Assembly (NCBI GenBank): GCA_020725385.1
Contig: DYFC01000031.1
Coordinates: 1 to 56,353, forward strand
Source: Nitrospira japonica
GTDB taxonomy: Bacteria; Nitrospirota; Thermodesulfovibrionia; Thermodesulfovibrionales; SM23-35
Length of the DNA stretch: 56,353 bases
Direction: 5' to 3'
Shown: positions 9,145 to 18,307 of the stretch, in pieces
Position numbering within the stretch: position 1 is the first letter of the stretch
Layout: each line of letters begins with the position of its first letter
Program-made: the position numbers and the translations under genes
The notes under the pieces: generated by a model
What the model was told of the DNA's origin: nothing
The model's database searches: none
The model's input: only the letters and a program-made list of their open reading frames with translations

Positions 9145-9621
9145 ATGAGCACGGTTGATTCAAAAACAGATATCCTTCAACTTGTTTCTTTCAATCTTGG
9201 TAATGAGGAATATGCTGTTGATATTCTCAAGGTACAGGAAATCAACAGGATGGTAGAAATTACGACAATCCCGAATGCGCCTTCATATGTTGAAGGTGTA
9301 ATTAATCTTCGCGGGAAGGTAATACCGGTGATTAATCTGAGAAAAAAATTCGGATTTGAAATCAAGGAGATGGACACCCATTCACGTATTATTGTAGTAG
9401 ATGTTGGAAACACTGTTGGTCTTATAGTTGACTCTGTTTCAGAGGTTTTGCGGTTATCTTCAGATACTGTTGAACCTCCTCCCAGGATGACAGGAAATGG
9501 TAGCGCAGATTATATTCTCGGTATAGGAAAATTACAGGATAGATTGCTTATTTTACTCGATATCGAAACTCTTCTAAAAGATGGAAATAACCAGTATCTA
9601 ATCGAACAGGTTCAAAATTAA
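9145..9621 (+). CDS. cheW: CheW chemotaxis coupling protein
   Basis: CheW links chemoreceptors to the CheA kinase. The protein has the expected length and hallmarks: VSFNLGNEEYAVDILKVQEI at the N-terminus, PSYVEGVINLRGKVIPVINLRKKF, then RIIVVDVGNTVGLIVDSVSEV. A TTG at 9139 is in frame, but AAGGAG at 9131-9136 lies 8 bases before the ATG at 9145, so the ATG is the better start. The gene is preceded by a FliA-type promoter and followed after 26 bp by a chemoreceptor gene with its own ribosome site, so the pair forms one unit. CheA, CheY and the flagellar genes are not in this window. Confidence 0.95.
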   Translation: MSTVDSKTDILQLVSFNLGNEEYAVDILKVQEINRMVEITTIPNAPSYVEGVINLRGKVIPVINLRKKFGFEIKEMDTHSRIIVVDVGNTVGLIVDSVSEVLRLSSDTVEPPPRMTGNGSADYILGIGKLQDRLLILLDIETLLKDGNNQYLIEQVQN

Positions 9622-9647
9622 TTTTCTAAAAAAGAAGGAGATAGAGA

Positions 9648-11270
9648 ATGTTTAAAGATATGACCATTAAAATGAGATTGATGGCAGGATTTGGAGTTTT
9701 GACAGTTCTTACATTAATAATATCCATAGTTTCAGTTTTCAGTCTCTATTACATAAAAAGCGATGTTAATACAGTTGTGAATGACAGATGGCCTGAAAGT
9801 GTTGCAGCAAATAATGTGGTTAATAACATAAATGTTGTTGCAAGGGCATTAAGAAACGCTATTATTTTATCCGATAATCTCCAAATACGGGAAGAATTAG
9901 ATAGGATAGAAAAAGCAAGGACTGAAGTTGCCCAGGAGCTTGAAAAACTCGAAAAACTTATTGATACGGATAAACAGAAAGAAATTTTAAAGAAAATCAT
10001 AGATTCAAGAGCAGCATATTCAGAAGCACAAAAAAATATTATATCTTTGATTAAACAGGGGAAGAAGGCCGAAGCAGGTTCAGAACTCATAACCAAACTA
10101 CGTCCTCTTCAGAGAGAATATATGTCAAATGTAGAAGATTTAATTGTGTTGACCGGCAATCTTGTTGATGAATCCGGCAAAAAAACATTTTCAGGAATAA
10201 ATAGATCAATTACTGTTACAATTGCTCTTTTCTGCATTGTAGCTGTTCTTGCAGGTAGCACGGCTATCTGGATTTTACGCGGTATAACTATTCCTTTAAA
10301 CAAAGCTGTTGAAGTTGCAAATAAAGTTGCCGGAGGCGATTTGTCAGTAAATATAGAGACAGAGAGTAGCAATGAAATAGGTCAACTTTCACTTGCTGTA
10401 AAACATATGGTCGATAAAATTAAAGATGTTATTGCCAATGTAAAATCTACTTCGGATAATCTTGCTTCTGCGAGTCAGGAACTTTCTGCGAGTGCAGAGC
10501 AAATGTCAAGAGGATTGACAGAACAGTCAGGACGGTCTTCACAAATAGCAACTGCAGCAACTGAAATGTCACAGACAATCGTTGATGTTGCAAAGAATTC
10601 TTCGAATATAGCTTCTTCAGCCACAGAGACTCTAAAAGTTGCTGATAATGGCAAAGACATAGTCGGAAAATCTGTAGAAGAGGTAAAGGCTATAGCTGAG
10701 ACTGTGAATGAATCCGCGAAACTTATATCATCGCTTGGTGAGCGTTCAAAACAGATCGGTGAGATTGTAAATGTTATCAAAGACATAGCAGACCAGACAA
10801 ATCTTCTTGCGCTTAATGCTGCAATTGAAGCTGCCCGTGCAGGGGAACAGGGAAGGGGTTTTGCTGTTGTTGCTGATGAGGTTAGGAAACTTGCTGAAAG
10901 AACAGCGAAAGCAACAGCAGAAATAAGTGAGATGATAGGAGCAATTCAAAATGAAATGGAACAGGCTGTGGGATCAATGGAAGAGGGTACAAAAAGGGTA
11001 GAAACAGGAGTTCAGTTTTCAGCCCAGGCAGGAGATGCTTTAAGGAAGATTGTCGGTAGCGTCGGTGAACTCCAAGCAATGGTGCAACAGATTGCAACAG
11101 CAACAGAGGAAATGTCAACAGCATCCGAACAGATAAGTAATGATATTGAGACTATAGCGAATGTTGCAAAAGAGACAACCGTCAGTTCTGAACAGGTTTC
11201 CGAAGCATCTTCTGATCTCGCAAGGCTTGCAGGAAATCTTCAAGGTATAGTTGCTCAATTTAAAGTTTAA
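9648..11270 (+). CDS. Methyl-accepting chemotaxis protein (4HB sensor)
   Basis: This is a transmembrane chemoreceptor of 540 residues. TM1 lies near residues 10-35. It is followed by a periplasmic four-helix-bundle domain of about 150 residues (SEANNVV... type 4HB_MCP pattern around VNDRWPES). TM2 is near 188-210, then a HAMP domain ([18 protein letters not shown]). The cytoplasmic signalling hairpin holds the nearly invariant tip [20 protein letters not shown] at about residues 380-400. The start has a good AAGGAG at 9635-9640. There is no C-terminal CheB/CheR-tethering pentapeptide. Its operon partner is the upstream cheW, and a terminator follows at 11311. The ligand is unknown. Confidence 0.95.
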   Translation: MFKDMTIKMRLMAGFGVLTVLTLIISIVSVFSLYYIKSDVNTVVNDRWPESVAANNVVNNINVVARALRNAIILSDNLQIREELDRIEKARTEVAQELEKLEKLIDTDKQKEILKKIIDSRAAYSEAQKNIISLIKQGKKAEAGSELITKLRPLQREYMSNVEDLIVLTGNLVDESGKKTFSGINRSITVTIALFCIVAVLAGSTAIWILRGITIPLNKAVEVANKVAGGDLSVNIETESSNEIGQLSLAVKHMVDKIKDVIANVKSTSDNLASASQELSASAEQMSRGLTEQSGRSSQIATAATEMSQTIVDVAKNSSNIASSATETLKVADNGKDIVGKSVEEVKAIAETVNESAKLISSLGERSKQIGEIVNVIKDIADQTNLLALNAAIEAARAGEQGRGFAVVADEVRKLAERTAKATAEISEMIGAIQNEMEQAVGSMEEGTKRVETGVQFSAQAGDALRKIVGSVGELQAMVQQIATATEEMSTASEQISNDIETIANVAKETTVSSEQVSEASSDLARLAGNLQGIVAQFKV

Positions 11271-11310
11271 AATTATTTTCAATGCCGGGTTCGGTTATGA
11301 ACCTGACTAT

Positions 11311-11351
11311 GCAGGGCAGGTACTGATTTTATTCATACCTGCCCTGTCCAT
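11311..11351 (+). terminator. Rho-independent terminator after the first MCP
   Basis: A 12-bp stem, GCAGGGCAGGTA (11311-11322) paired with 11336-11347 and including one G-T pair, is followed by a T-rich tract (TTTTATT). It lies 40 bp after the receptor stop codon. Confidence 0.8.
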
Positions 11352-11370
11352 TTTATTAAAATGCTATTGC

Positions 11371-11397
11371 TAAAGTTTTCTTTAAAAAAGACGATAA
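11371..11397 (+). promoter_or_regulatory. Sigma-28 (FliA-type) promoter of the heme-MCP gene
   Basis: TAAAGTTT at 11371-11378 and GACGATAA at 11390-11397 are 11 bases apart. This is 15 of 16 matches to the FliA consensus and the same geometry as the cheW promoter. It lies just after the preceding terminator, so this receptor has its own flagellar-type promoter. Confidence 0.85.
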
Positions 11398-11463
11398 TTA
11401 TTAGTATAGATAGAAACATGTGGTGGATGATAAATTTGTAAGAAAAAGAAAGGTGATTTTTAT

Positions 11464-13407
11464 ATGATAGGTAATGACTTATCTTTAAAGTGGAAGACAA
11501 CCATTCCCATTATTCTTGCAATCACTTTTGGTGTAATTGCAACTGTTATCATCACAGGCTATTCTACAAAGCAGATTGTCATGAAAGAGGTTAGAAGTTC
11601 AACCTTGCCCGGGTTAAGGGACTCTGTTTTAGCGGGTTTGACTTCAATGATGGGTACTAATAAATATCAGGAAAATAAAATGCATTATATTGAGCAAATG
11701 AAGCGCGCGGGTGATATAAAAATTATAAGATCGGAATTATTTGATAAACATAAAGCAGACGAAAATTCTTTGTCTTCCTATAATGAAAGGGAAGTAATAT
11801 CTTCTGGAAATCAAAAAGAACTCCTAACAGGTAACCATATGCAGGCAATATACCCTATCGTTGCAAAGACAAATTCTTCCGGTACAAATTGCATATCATG
11901 CCATGCTGTTAAAGAGGGTACAATTCTCGGAGCAATCAGTATTTCGGTTCCTCTAACAGAATCGTTCAGCCGTATAAGATGGCTTCAAGCTCTATATGCG
12001 GGTCTTGGTATTATGGGTATTCTCGGAGCTATAGTCATGGTGTTTATTATATTCAAAGTTACAACACACAAACCTTTGACAAAATTAACCAATGCTGTTA
12101 ACACTGTTGCTGCGGGTGACCTGAGGGTAACTATAGAACAAAAAAGCGCTGATGAGATAGGAGTTCTTTCCTCTAATATGAATAAAATGCTGTTGTTTAT
12201 TTCCGGGGTTATAGATAAGGTGCTTTTGTCTGCTAATAATGTTGTTTTTGCTGTTGATGTATTAAGAAAAAGAGCAGAAAAAGCTGCTGAAGGAGCTAAA
12301 AATCAGGCAGGTCAAATAGACCAGATAGCAACTGCTACAGAAGAAATGAGCCAGACTATTACGGATATTGCGAAGAATGCTTCAATGGCATCTGAAACTT
12401 CATCAGGAGCAAAGAAAATAGCCGAAGAAGGGAAACATGTTGCAGATGGAGCTGTTAGCACCGTAAATAATGTTTATAATTCAACATTGGAACTTGCCGG
12501 AATGGTTGAAAAGCTCAATCAGAGAGTTAACGAAATAGGCAGTATAGTTACAGTTATTAAAGATATAGCGGATCAAACTAATCTTCTTGCGCTTAATGCA
12601 GCGATTGAAGCCGCGCGTGCCGGAGAACAGGGAAGGGGATTTGCGGTTGTTGCTGATGAGGTTAGAAAACTTGCTGAAAAAACAATAAAAGCAACAGTAG
12701 AGATATCAGAAAAGATAGAAGCAGTACAAAAAGAATCGAGGCAAACAATGAAATCAATGGATACTGCTTCAAGTCAGGTAACCCAGGCAACAGAATATAT
12801 CAGACAGGTGGGCAGTAGTCTGGACCGTATTGTTGAATCCGTTCAAAAAGTAAGTGATCAGATAACACAGATAGCAGCAGCAGTAGAAGAACAATCATCA
12901 ACTTCTGAAGAAGTTGCAAAAAATGTTGAAAATACATCTTTGATAACAAAAGAAATTGAAAAAGTTTCATCGGATGTGATGAACGAAGTTTTTGCTATGA
13001 TAAAGATTGCCGAGGAATTAAGGAATTCAACCATAGGTTTTAGAACTAAGGGAAAAGAGCGGATGGCTTTTGATCTCGCTAAAACCGAACATAAAGTAAT
13101 AATTGGCAAGGTAGCCTCCTGTGTTAAAGCCGGAGCACGATTAGATGTATCACAGATACCTGACCATCATACATGTAGATTCGGACACTGGTACGATGGT
13201 GAAGGAGCGCAAAAGTATGGACATTTGCCGAGTTTAAAAGCGATTATTGGCCCGCATGAAAGATTTCATAATCTTGCTAAGCAAGCTGTATCTGAATTTA
13301 ATACAAGCAGGAATGGAAATTCTCTCCATATGTATCAGGAACTTGAAGGATTAATGAATGAACTGGATAACTATTTTGAAAACATTAAAAAGGATATAGC
13401 AACATAG
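11464..13407 (+). CDS. Methyl-accepting chemotaxis protein with periplasmic c-type heme motif and C-terminal CZB zinc domain
   Basis: This is a 647-residue chemoreceptor. TM1 is at about 13-33. The periplasmic domain (about 35-170) contains one CXXCH heme-attachment motif (Cys143, Cys146, His147; NCISCHAV). It resembles Tll0287-like/DcrA-type heme sensor regions. TM2 lies at about 175-197, then HAMP and a signalling hairpin with [20 protein letters not shown]. The last 120 or so residues form a chemoreceptor zinc-binding (CZB) domain: the first His in [11 protein letters not shown], then [11 protein letters not shown] and the GPHERFH pair. Heme attachment would need export of the sensor loop, which the topology predicts. 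Such receptors usually report redox or gases, and CZB domains bind zinc and can respond to oxidants; which signal applies here is inference. Confidence 0.92.
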   Translation: MIGNDLSLKWKTTIPIILAITFGVIATVIITGYSTKQIVMKEVRSSTLPGLRDSVLAGLTSMMGTNKYQENKMHYIEQMKRAGDIKIIRSELFDKHKADENSLSSYNEREVISSGNQKELLTGNHMQAIYPIVAKTNSSGTNCISCHAVKEGTILGAISISVPLTESFSRIRWLQALYAGLGIMGILGAIVMVFIIFKVTTHKPLTKLTNAVNTVAAGDLRVTIEQKSADEIGVLSSNMNKMLLFISGVIDKVLLSANNVVFAVDVLRKRAEKAAEGAKNQAGQIDQIATATEEMSQTITDIAKNASMASETSSGAKKIAEEGKHVADGAVSTVNNVYNSTLELAGMVEKLNQRVNEIGSIVTVIKDIADQTNLLALNAAIEAARAGEQGRGFAVVADEVRKLAEKTIKATVEISEKIEAVQKESRQTMKSMDTASSQVTQATEYIRQVGSSLDRIVESVQKVSDQITQIAAAVEEQSSTSEEVAKNVENTSLITKEIEKVSSDVMNEVFAMIKIAEELRNSTIGFRTKGKERMAFDLAKTEHKVIIGKVASCVKAGARLDVSQIPDHHTCRFGHWYDGEGAQKYGHLPSLKAIIGPHERFHNLAKQAVSEFNTSRNGNSLHMYQELEGLMNELDNYFENIKKDIAT

Positions 13408-13424
13408 ACAAATACTATAATATT

Positions 13425-14255
13425 ATGAATACTGATAACATCTTAAATTATATAAAAAAATTGAATGATCTCTCGACAGTTCCTTCTTTAATGGCAAAAA
13501 TTATTAAAGTTTTAAATGATACAGAGTCTGAAGGTAGGGAGCTGTATAAGCTGATTTCACATGACCATGCACTTGCAGAAAAAGTTGTTAGAGTTGCTAA
13601 TTCTTCTTTCTTCGGACATTCGGGAGAAGTTAAAGACATTAATCAGGCTATTATGTTGCTTGGTTATGATAGGATTAAATCGATTTCTCTCGGGATGACA
13701 GTTCTTGAAATATTTCCGTCAAATGGCTCTTTTAATTTAATGAATTTATGGAGCCATAGTTATGAAATAGCGCTTTTCGCGCAGGCATTCTCTGAATTAA
13801 TTTGTATGACATGTCCGAGAGAATGTTTTCTTACAGGACTTTTGCACGATATAGGCAGGGTGATACTTTTCAAGATCGATAAACAAAAATTTCTTGAAAT
13901 CAACCCTAAAAATCATATCCTTGAACAAGAAGAAGATATTTTTGGATGTAATCATGCAGAAGCAGGTGCTTTGTTTGCAGAAGTAAACAATGTACCGCCT
14001 GAAATTGTTTCTGCTATAAAATTCCATCACAAACCTTCGGATGCTAAGGAATATAAAGATATCGTGTCGATCATCTCTCTTGCAGAAGCCATTTCTCAAA
14101 GGTATAGCAGGAATAAAGCAAATGACGGCTTATGGAGCGAAGAGCATGATATATTGATGATGGAGTATGAATTAACAGATGATGATATTCTGTTTGTTGG
14201 TGACAGATATTGTGCTTCAAGACCAGATATAGAGAATTTCTTTTCAACAGGTTAA
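13425..14255 (+). CDS. HDOD domain protein
   Basis: This 276-residue HDOD (HD-related output) protein starts with the typical LNDLSTVPSLMAKIIKVLND. It has the DHALAEKVVRVANSSFFG segment and the INQAIMLLGYDRIKSISLG helix that define the fold. Part of an HD-like signature survives (TGLLHDIGRVILF, then CNHAEAGALFAE, and IKFHHKPSDA), so metal binding is possible. It begins 17 bp after the heme-MCP gene and is presumably read from the same FliA promoter. HDOD proteins beside chemotaxis genes usually act in signalling or motility control. The unit ends at a strong terminator at 14269. Confidence 0.9.
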   Translation: MNTDNILNYIKKLNDLSTVPSLMAKIIKVLNDTESEGRELYKLISHDHALAEKVVRVANSSFFGHSGEVKDINQAIMLLGYDRIKSISLGMTVLEIFPSNGSFNLMNLWSHSYEIALFAQAFSELICMTCPRECFLTGLLHDIGRVILFKIDKQKFLEINPKNHILEQEEDIFGCNHAEAGALFAEVNNVPPEIVSAIKFHHKPSDAKEYKDIVSIISLAEAISQRYSRNKANDGLWSEEHDILMMEYELTDDDILFVGDRYCASRPDIENFFSTG

Positions 14256-14268
14256 CCCGAAAAATAAG

Positions 14269-14300
14269 AAAGGGCAGGATATAATCCCTGCCCTTTTATT
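14269..14300. terminator. Bidirectional terminator between HDOD gene and atpE
   Basis: A 10-bp perfect stem, AAAGGGCAGG (14269-14278) paired with 14287-14296, has an 8-base loop. It is followed by TTTTATTTT on the plus strand and by a U-rich run on the minus strand. It sits between two convergent genes and can serve both. Confidence 0.85.
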
Positions 14301-14316
14301 TTCAGAATAACTTTGA

Positions 14317-14676
14317 TTACTGAAGGAGTTTTCCGAACGGGTTAACGAAGATGAGGATGAGGACTACAACGAGTGCATAAATTGCGAGAGACTCAATCAT
14401 TGCAAGACCGATAATGAGTGTTGTGGTGATCTTACCGGATGCACCGGGATTTCTTGCAACTCCTTCGCAAGCTCCAGATAAACCGATACCCTGACCGATA
14501 CCGGTGCCAAGTGCTGCGAAACCAATGCCGAGTCCGCAACCAAGTGCTGCCATTGCATAATAGAAAATGTTCGAAGAGCCCTTTGTTGCAGCTGCGGCAG
14601 CTTCCTCAGCAAAGGCTAAAGGAGCCATTAAAAATAGAGCTGTGAGTACGAGAAGAATTACCGCTGTTTTCTTCAT
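14317..14676 (-). CDS. atpE: F-type ATP synthase subunit c, with N-terminal signal-like extension
   Basis: This is the rotor ring subunit of the membrane Fo sector. The core (about residues 38-119) is a two-helix hairpin. Helix 1 contains GTGIGQG, the loop is ARNPGASGK, and helix 2 carries the ion-binding Glu in [13 protein letters not shown]. The pattern Gln (helix 1), Glu-Ser and Tyr (helix 2) resembles sodium-binding rings, but the Thr normally after Ser is Leu. Many presumed proton enzymes of deltaproteobacterial type share this pattern, so the coupling ion is undecided. The first 23 or so residues look like a cleavable signal ([15 protein letters not shown]...FAEEA), making the protein longer than a standard 80-residue subunit c. 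GGAGG precedes the ATG. It lies 32 bp after atpB. Confidence 0.95.
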   Translation of the reverse strand: MKKTAVILLVLTALFLMAPLAFAEEAAAAATKGSSNIFYYAMAALGCGLGIGFAALGTGIGQGIGLSGACEGVARNPGASGKITTTLIIGLAMIESLAIYALVVVLILIFVNPFGKLLQ

Positions 14677-14708
14677 TCTAAAAATCCTCCTTTCCTGAAA
14701 CTTAGAAA

Positions 14709-15392
14709 TTAATGTGCATGTTCAACTGCACCAGCTAAATACAATGTGGCAAGTAATGCAAAAACAAATGCCTGAACTACACTAACAAGAACACCGAGTC
14801 CAAGAATAACAGCAGGAGCAAGAAAAGGAGCAATTACACCAAGAACTATTAAAATAATATGTTTACCTGTCATATTTCCAAAAAGTCTGACGGTTAATGT
14901 TAAAGGTCTTGCTATATGTCCAATGACTTCGACGAAAAACATGAGAAGCATTAATATGATTGCAGCAGGTTTACGGATTGGACCTAAAAAGTGATTTATG
15001 TAATGTATGCCGTGTACTCTTATTCCGTAAAAATGTGTTGCAAGAAATACAGGTATAGCCATTGCTGCATTTGTGTTGACATTTGCTGTTGCCGCAGTAA
15101 ATCCGGGGACTAAACCCATGAAGTTACAAAGAAGAATAAAGATAAAAATTGTCATGATGAATGGAAATAACTGACGACTCCAGTGATGGCCTATATTCTC
15201 ATCAACGAGTTTCCAGATAGCTTCTATCAAAACTTCCATGAAGTTCTGGATACCTTTTGGAATGAGTTGAATGGAGCCTCTAACAACAAGAGCTAAGGCT
15301 ATTAGTAAGCCAGATGCTAAGAAAGCGTGTGAAACATTATGGGGAATAATCTCTTTGTTCACTATCAAGTCCATTAAAAGTACTTCTTCCAT
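14709..15392 (-). CDS. atpB: F-type ATP synthase subunit a
   Basis: This is the stator half-channel subunit of Fo, about 227 residues with five or six membrane helices. The essential arginine lies in [17 protein letters not shown]. The last helix has the family pattern [22 protein letters not shown] (shown in two halves: [14 protein letters not shown] and AGAVEHAH). AGGAGG sits 7 bases before the ATG. The pair atpB-atpE stands alone here, without atpI, atpF or F1 genes, so the ATP synthase genes must be split across the chromosome, as in several deltaproteobacterial and Nitrospirota-like genomes. A sigma-70-like promoter at 15426-15455 can drive the pair. Confidence 0.96.
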   Translation of the reverse strand: MEEVLLMDLIVNKEIIPHNVSHAFLASGLLIALALVVRGSIQLIPKGIQNFMEVLIEAIWKLVDENIGHHWSRQLFPFIMTIFIFILLCNFMGLVPGFTAATANVNTNAAMAIPVFLATHFYGIRVHGIHYINHFLGPIRKPAAIILMLLMFFVEVIGHIARPLTLTVRLFGNMTGKHIILIVLGVIAPFLAPAVILGLGVLVSVVQAFVFALLATLYLAGAVEHAH

Positions 15393-15425
15393 ATCAGACC
15401 TCCTCTTGAGATAAAAATCGCTGTT

Positions 15426-15455
15426 ATATTACATAACATTGTTTTAAAAAGTCAA
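15426..15455 (-). promoter_or_regulatory. Sigma-70-type promoter of atpBE
   Basis: Reading the minus strand, TTGACT (15455-15450) and TAATAT (15431-15426) are spaced by 18 bases. The predicted transcript starts about 27 bases before the atpB start and contains the AGGAGG site. Confidence 0.6.
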
Positions 15456-15462
15456 TACAAAA

Positions 15463-17775
15463 TTAATCAAAATTAAGATTAGTATCTTTTTCTCTTAATC
15501 TACGGGAAGGAATGCCTGTTGGAGCTATTTCTTTAGGCTCTGTGCCTTCTTTAAAATATTCTTTAATACCTGAAGCTTCATCTCTTGCCAGTTTGCCAGA
15601 AGAAGGGTCAATAAGTACGCTTACTATCCCCTCGGGTACAGGAAATTCAGTAGATTCATAAGAATTTATATAACCCTTCATAAAATTTACCCATATAGGC
15701 GATGCAGCGCGTGCGCCAGTTTCTTGATGACCAAGTGATTTCATGTCATCAAAACCTACCCATACAGCAGTGGTAATATTACTTGTATAACCAACAAACC
15801 ATGCATCCCTGTATTCATTTGTAGTACCTGTTTTACCTGCAACCGGAACCCCGAGTGCTTTTGCTCTCCAGCCTGTACCATATTTGACAACGTCTTGCAT
15901 CATGGAAGTAATTAAAAAAGCGGTTTGCTGGCTTATTGCCTCTTCTGCTTCAGGTTCATTGCTTTCAAGTATTCTCCCCTGTGAATCAGTAATATATTTT
16001 ATTGCAATAGGTTTTATTCTCTCACCGCCATTTGCGAATACACAATAACATAATGCAAGTTCTAATGGTGTGATTGACAATGAACCAAGAGCAATTGTCA
16101 GGTCATGTGGTAAATCACTTTCAATTCCTATTGTACGTGCAAAATCTATAACTTTTTGGATTCCCATTTGATCAACCAGCTTGATAGTAACAATGTTACG
16201 TGAATAAGCAAGACCTTCTCTCAGCATTGTAGGGCCATAAAATTTATGATCAGCGTTTTCGGGTTTCCATTCGCCTCTTGGACCACCGGGGTATGTTACA
16301 GGTTCATCATTTATTATTGTAGCAGGTGTAAAACCATTATCCATTGCAGCAGCATATATTATTGGTTTAAAAGCAGAACCGGGTTGTCTTTTGGCAAGAA
16401 CTGCTCTATTGTAGTCGCTTTTTACGAAGTCATATCCACCAATCAATGCTCTAATAAAACCTGTTTCTTGTTCTATTGCAACAAGAGCACCCTCTACCTG
16501 GGGATCCTGTTCAAGATTAAGAAAGATATTATGCCCTTTTAAGCTTTTTATACTTACTTTTACAACATCGCCGGGTTTAAGAATCTGTTTTAATGTGAAT
16601 TTGTTAAGTGTTTTAACTGTTCCTTTTGGCTCAATTATTCTTGATGCCCAAATTGCATCCTGAAGGAGAAGTTTCCCGATTATTCCTCTTGTTTTTATAA
16701 TAGCTTCATTATCCGAGACCGAAAGAACCAGACCTGATGCAATATCTCCTGTATTTGATACTGAAATAGGAGACTGTTCCTGTAATCGCATTTCTTTTTC
16801 TATATCCACTTCTTCTTTATGCTCAATAGGACCACGCCAGCCACGTCTTTTATCAAGATCCCTTAGTCCTTCCTGGATAGCTCTTGCAGCAAGAGTCTGC
16901 GCTTTTCTGTCAAGTGTCGTATAAACTCTTAGCCCTCCTTTATATACAGCATTTATACCATAAGTATCTTCAAGATATTTTCTTATGTATTCAATAAAAT
17001 AATTATTAGCTTCAATTCCTTTTCTTTCTGTAGAAAGGTTAAGATGCTGTTGTTGTGCAAGCTCTCTTTCATGCTTTTTTATATACCCTTCTTCCTCCAT
17101 TCTCATTAATACAATTTGCTGACGTTCTTTTGCCTTTGAAATATCATTAAATGGAGAATAAGTTGTAGGAGCTTTAACAAGTCCTGCAATCAACGCCGCC
17201 TCAGAAAGTGAAATATTTCTTACAGATTTTCCAAAATATATTCTGGAGGCCATTTCAACTCCATATGCTCCATGTCCAAAATAGACTTTATTAAGATAAA
17301 GTTCGAGTATTTCATTTTTATCAAGATTTTTCTCTAATTTAACTGCAAGAATAGCTTCCTTAAGTTTTCGTTTTATAGTTTTTTCAGGTGTAAGAAACAT
17401 CACTTTTGTGAGTTGCTGTGTTATAGTGCTACCACCTTCTTTGAATCCAACGTGAATAATATCTTTAATAATTGCTCTTAGAATAGCCCAGTAATCGATG
17501 CCCTTATGTTTCCAGAATCTTGAATCTTCAACAGCAACAAGCGCATTTATCATATGATTAGGAATTTCTTTTATTGGAACAAAAATTCCTTTTTCAGCTT
17601 TAAGTTCTCCAATTAATACATCATCATCAGAATATATTTTAGTGCCTGATTCAGGTTTATAATTCTTTATTTCTTCAATTGAAGGAATATCTTGAAGCAC
17701 TGCAAGATAGGTACCGGTGGCTATGCCTCCAAGAATTGAAAAGAAAGCAAAAATAAGTATTAATTTCCATTTCAT
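15463..17775 (-). CDS. Penicillin-binding protein 1A (class A, glycosyltransferase/transpeptidase)
   Basis: This bifunctional cell-wall synthase has 770 residues. A single N-terminal membrane anchor (about 3-26) is followed by the GT51 domain with catalytic Glu83 (VAVEDSRFWKHKGID) and GGSTITQQLTK (114-124). The transpeptidase has Ser467 in SAFK, SRN at 525-527 and KTGTT from Lys648. An OB-like insert occupies about 320-430, as in PBP1A. The C-terminus carries a short charged tail. The TATAAT of a strong promoter ends 6 bases before the ATG, and there is no Shine-Dalgarno, so the message may be leaderless. The stop lies 70 bp before atpB, which has its own promoter. Confidence 0.95.
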   Translation of the reverse strand: MKWKLILIFAFFSILGGIATGTYLAVLQDIPSIEEIKNYKPESGTKIYSDDDVLIGELKAEKGIFVPIKEIPNHMINALVAVEDSRFWKHKGIDYWAILRAIIKDIIHVGFKEGGSTITQQLTKVMFLTPEKTIKRKLKEAILAVKLEKNLDKNEILELYLNKVYFGHGAYGVEMASRIYFGKSVRNISLSEAALIAGLVKAPTTYSPFNDISKAKERQQIVLMRMEEEGYIKKHERELAQQQHLNLSTERKGIEANNYFIEYIRKYLEDTYGINAVYKGGLRVYTTLDRKAQTLAARAIQEGLRDLDKRRGWRGPIEHKEEVDIEKEMRLQEQSPISVSNTGDIASGLVLSVSDNEAIIKTRGIIGKLLLQDAIWASRIIEPKGTVKTLNKFTLKQILKPGDVVKVSIKSLKGHNIFLNLEQDPQVEGALVAIEQETGFIRALIGGYDFVKSDYNRAVLAKRQPGSAFKPIIYAAAMDNGFTPATIINDEPVTYPGGPRGEWKPENADHKFYGPTMLREGLAYSRNIVTIKLVDQMGIQKVIDFARTIGIESDLPHDLTIALGSLSITPLELALCYCVFANGGERIKPIAIKYITDSQGRILESNEPEAEEAISQQTAFLITSMMQDVVKYGTGWRAKALGVPVAGKTGTTNEYRDAWFVGYTSNITTAVWVGFDDMKSLGHQETGARAASPIWVNFMKGYINSYESTEFPVPEGIVSVLIDPSSGKLARDEASGIKEYFKEGTEPKEIAPTGIPSRRLREKDTNLNFD

Positions 17776-17781
17776 TCTTGA

Positions 17782-17811
17782 ATTATAACTTTGAGGTCAG
17801 ATGTAAGTCAA
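17782..17811 (-). promoter_or_regulatory. Strong sigma-70-type promoter abutting the PBP1A start codon
   Basis: On the minus strand, TTGACT (17811-17806), an 18-base spacer and a perfect TATAAT (17787-17782) are followed by only TCAAGA and then ATG. The expected transcription start is the A of the ATG, so the transcript would have no leader. Confidence 0.7.
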
Positions 17812-17862
17812 AAATTTACTGAACAGATATAAGGCGTGAATGATTCTACAATTTTGATATTG

Positions 17863-17880
17863 CCTTATTTATCAATAAGG
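17863..17880. other. Small stem-loop after the Cys-tailed peptide gene
   Basis: CCTTATT (17863-17869) and AATAAGG (17874-17880) form a 7-bp stem with a 4-base loop, 12 bp past the stop of the minus-strand small gene. There is no strong U-run, so it is at best a weak terminator. Confidence 0.3.
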
Positions 17881-17891
17881 TTGTATTATTT

Positions 17892-18050
17892 TCAACATCC
17901 GGGTTCACCGGGATGACCGCAACAACTTTTTAATTTTGCTATTTTGATCAGATTATTTTTAAGAAATAAATATATCTTTCTTTTTATTGGCATAGGCTGT
18001 TTTAGATTATTGAAAACAGTTTTTATATCAGGACGTTCTGAAGTACACAT
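17892..18050 (-). CDS. Small basic protein with Cys-rich CCGHPGEPGC tail
   Basis: This 52-codon reading frame starts with ATG and has GAGGAA 8 bases upstream. It begins MCTSERPDIKTVF, has a basic middle (PIKRKIYLFLKNNLIKIAKL) and stops after CCGHPGEPGC. The dense, ordered C-terminus (four Cys and four Gly/Pro) and the good ribosome site argue for a real gene. I have an impression that small proteins ending in CCG-x-x-GEPGC occur in several bacterial phyla, but I cannot confirm it here. The cysteines could bind a metal or be modified. It stands alone between PBP1A and the LamG gene in an otherwise gene-free stretch of 510 bp. Function unknown. Confidence 0.65.
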   Translation of the reverse strand: MCTSERPDIKTVFNNLKQPMPIKRKIYLFLKNNLIKIAKLKSCCGHPGEPGC

Positions 18051-18307
18051 AATATTATTCCTCTAATGTTAGAATATTTAAACACTATTACATGATACCA
18101 AATACCAATGATTTTTATTTATTATACCATAGTTCAAGTTTTTACCTTATTAACCCCCTGGAATGCAGATATTTATTAAAAAATATTGAATAATGTAAAA
18201 CTTAAAAAGCAAACTCCACAATATATTTTATTGACAACGACATATAATTTTGTTAATGTTTTTGTGTTTTATTTTTTAGGTATTTTTTGAAAGGAGATCA
18301 GATTGAA

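Noticed and set aside
18231..18248. TTGACA and TATAAT before the LamG gene as one promoter
   Set aside because: They are only six bases apart, too close for sigma-70. Other -10 candidates at the right distance are poor.
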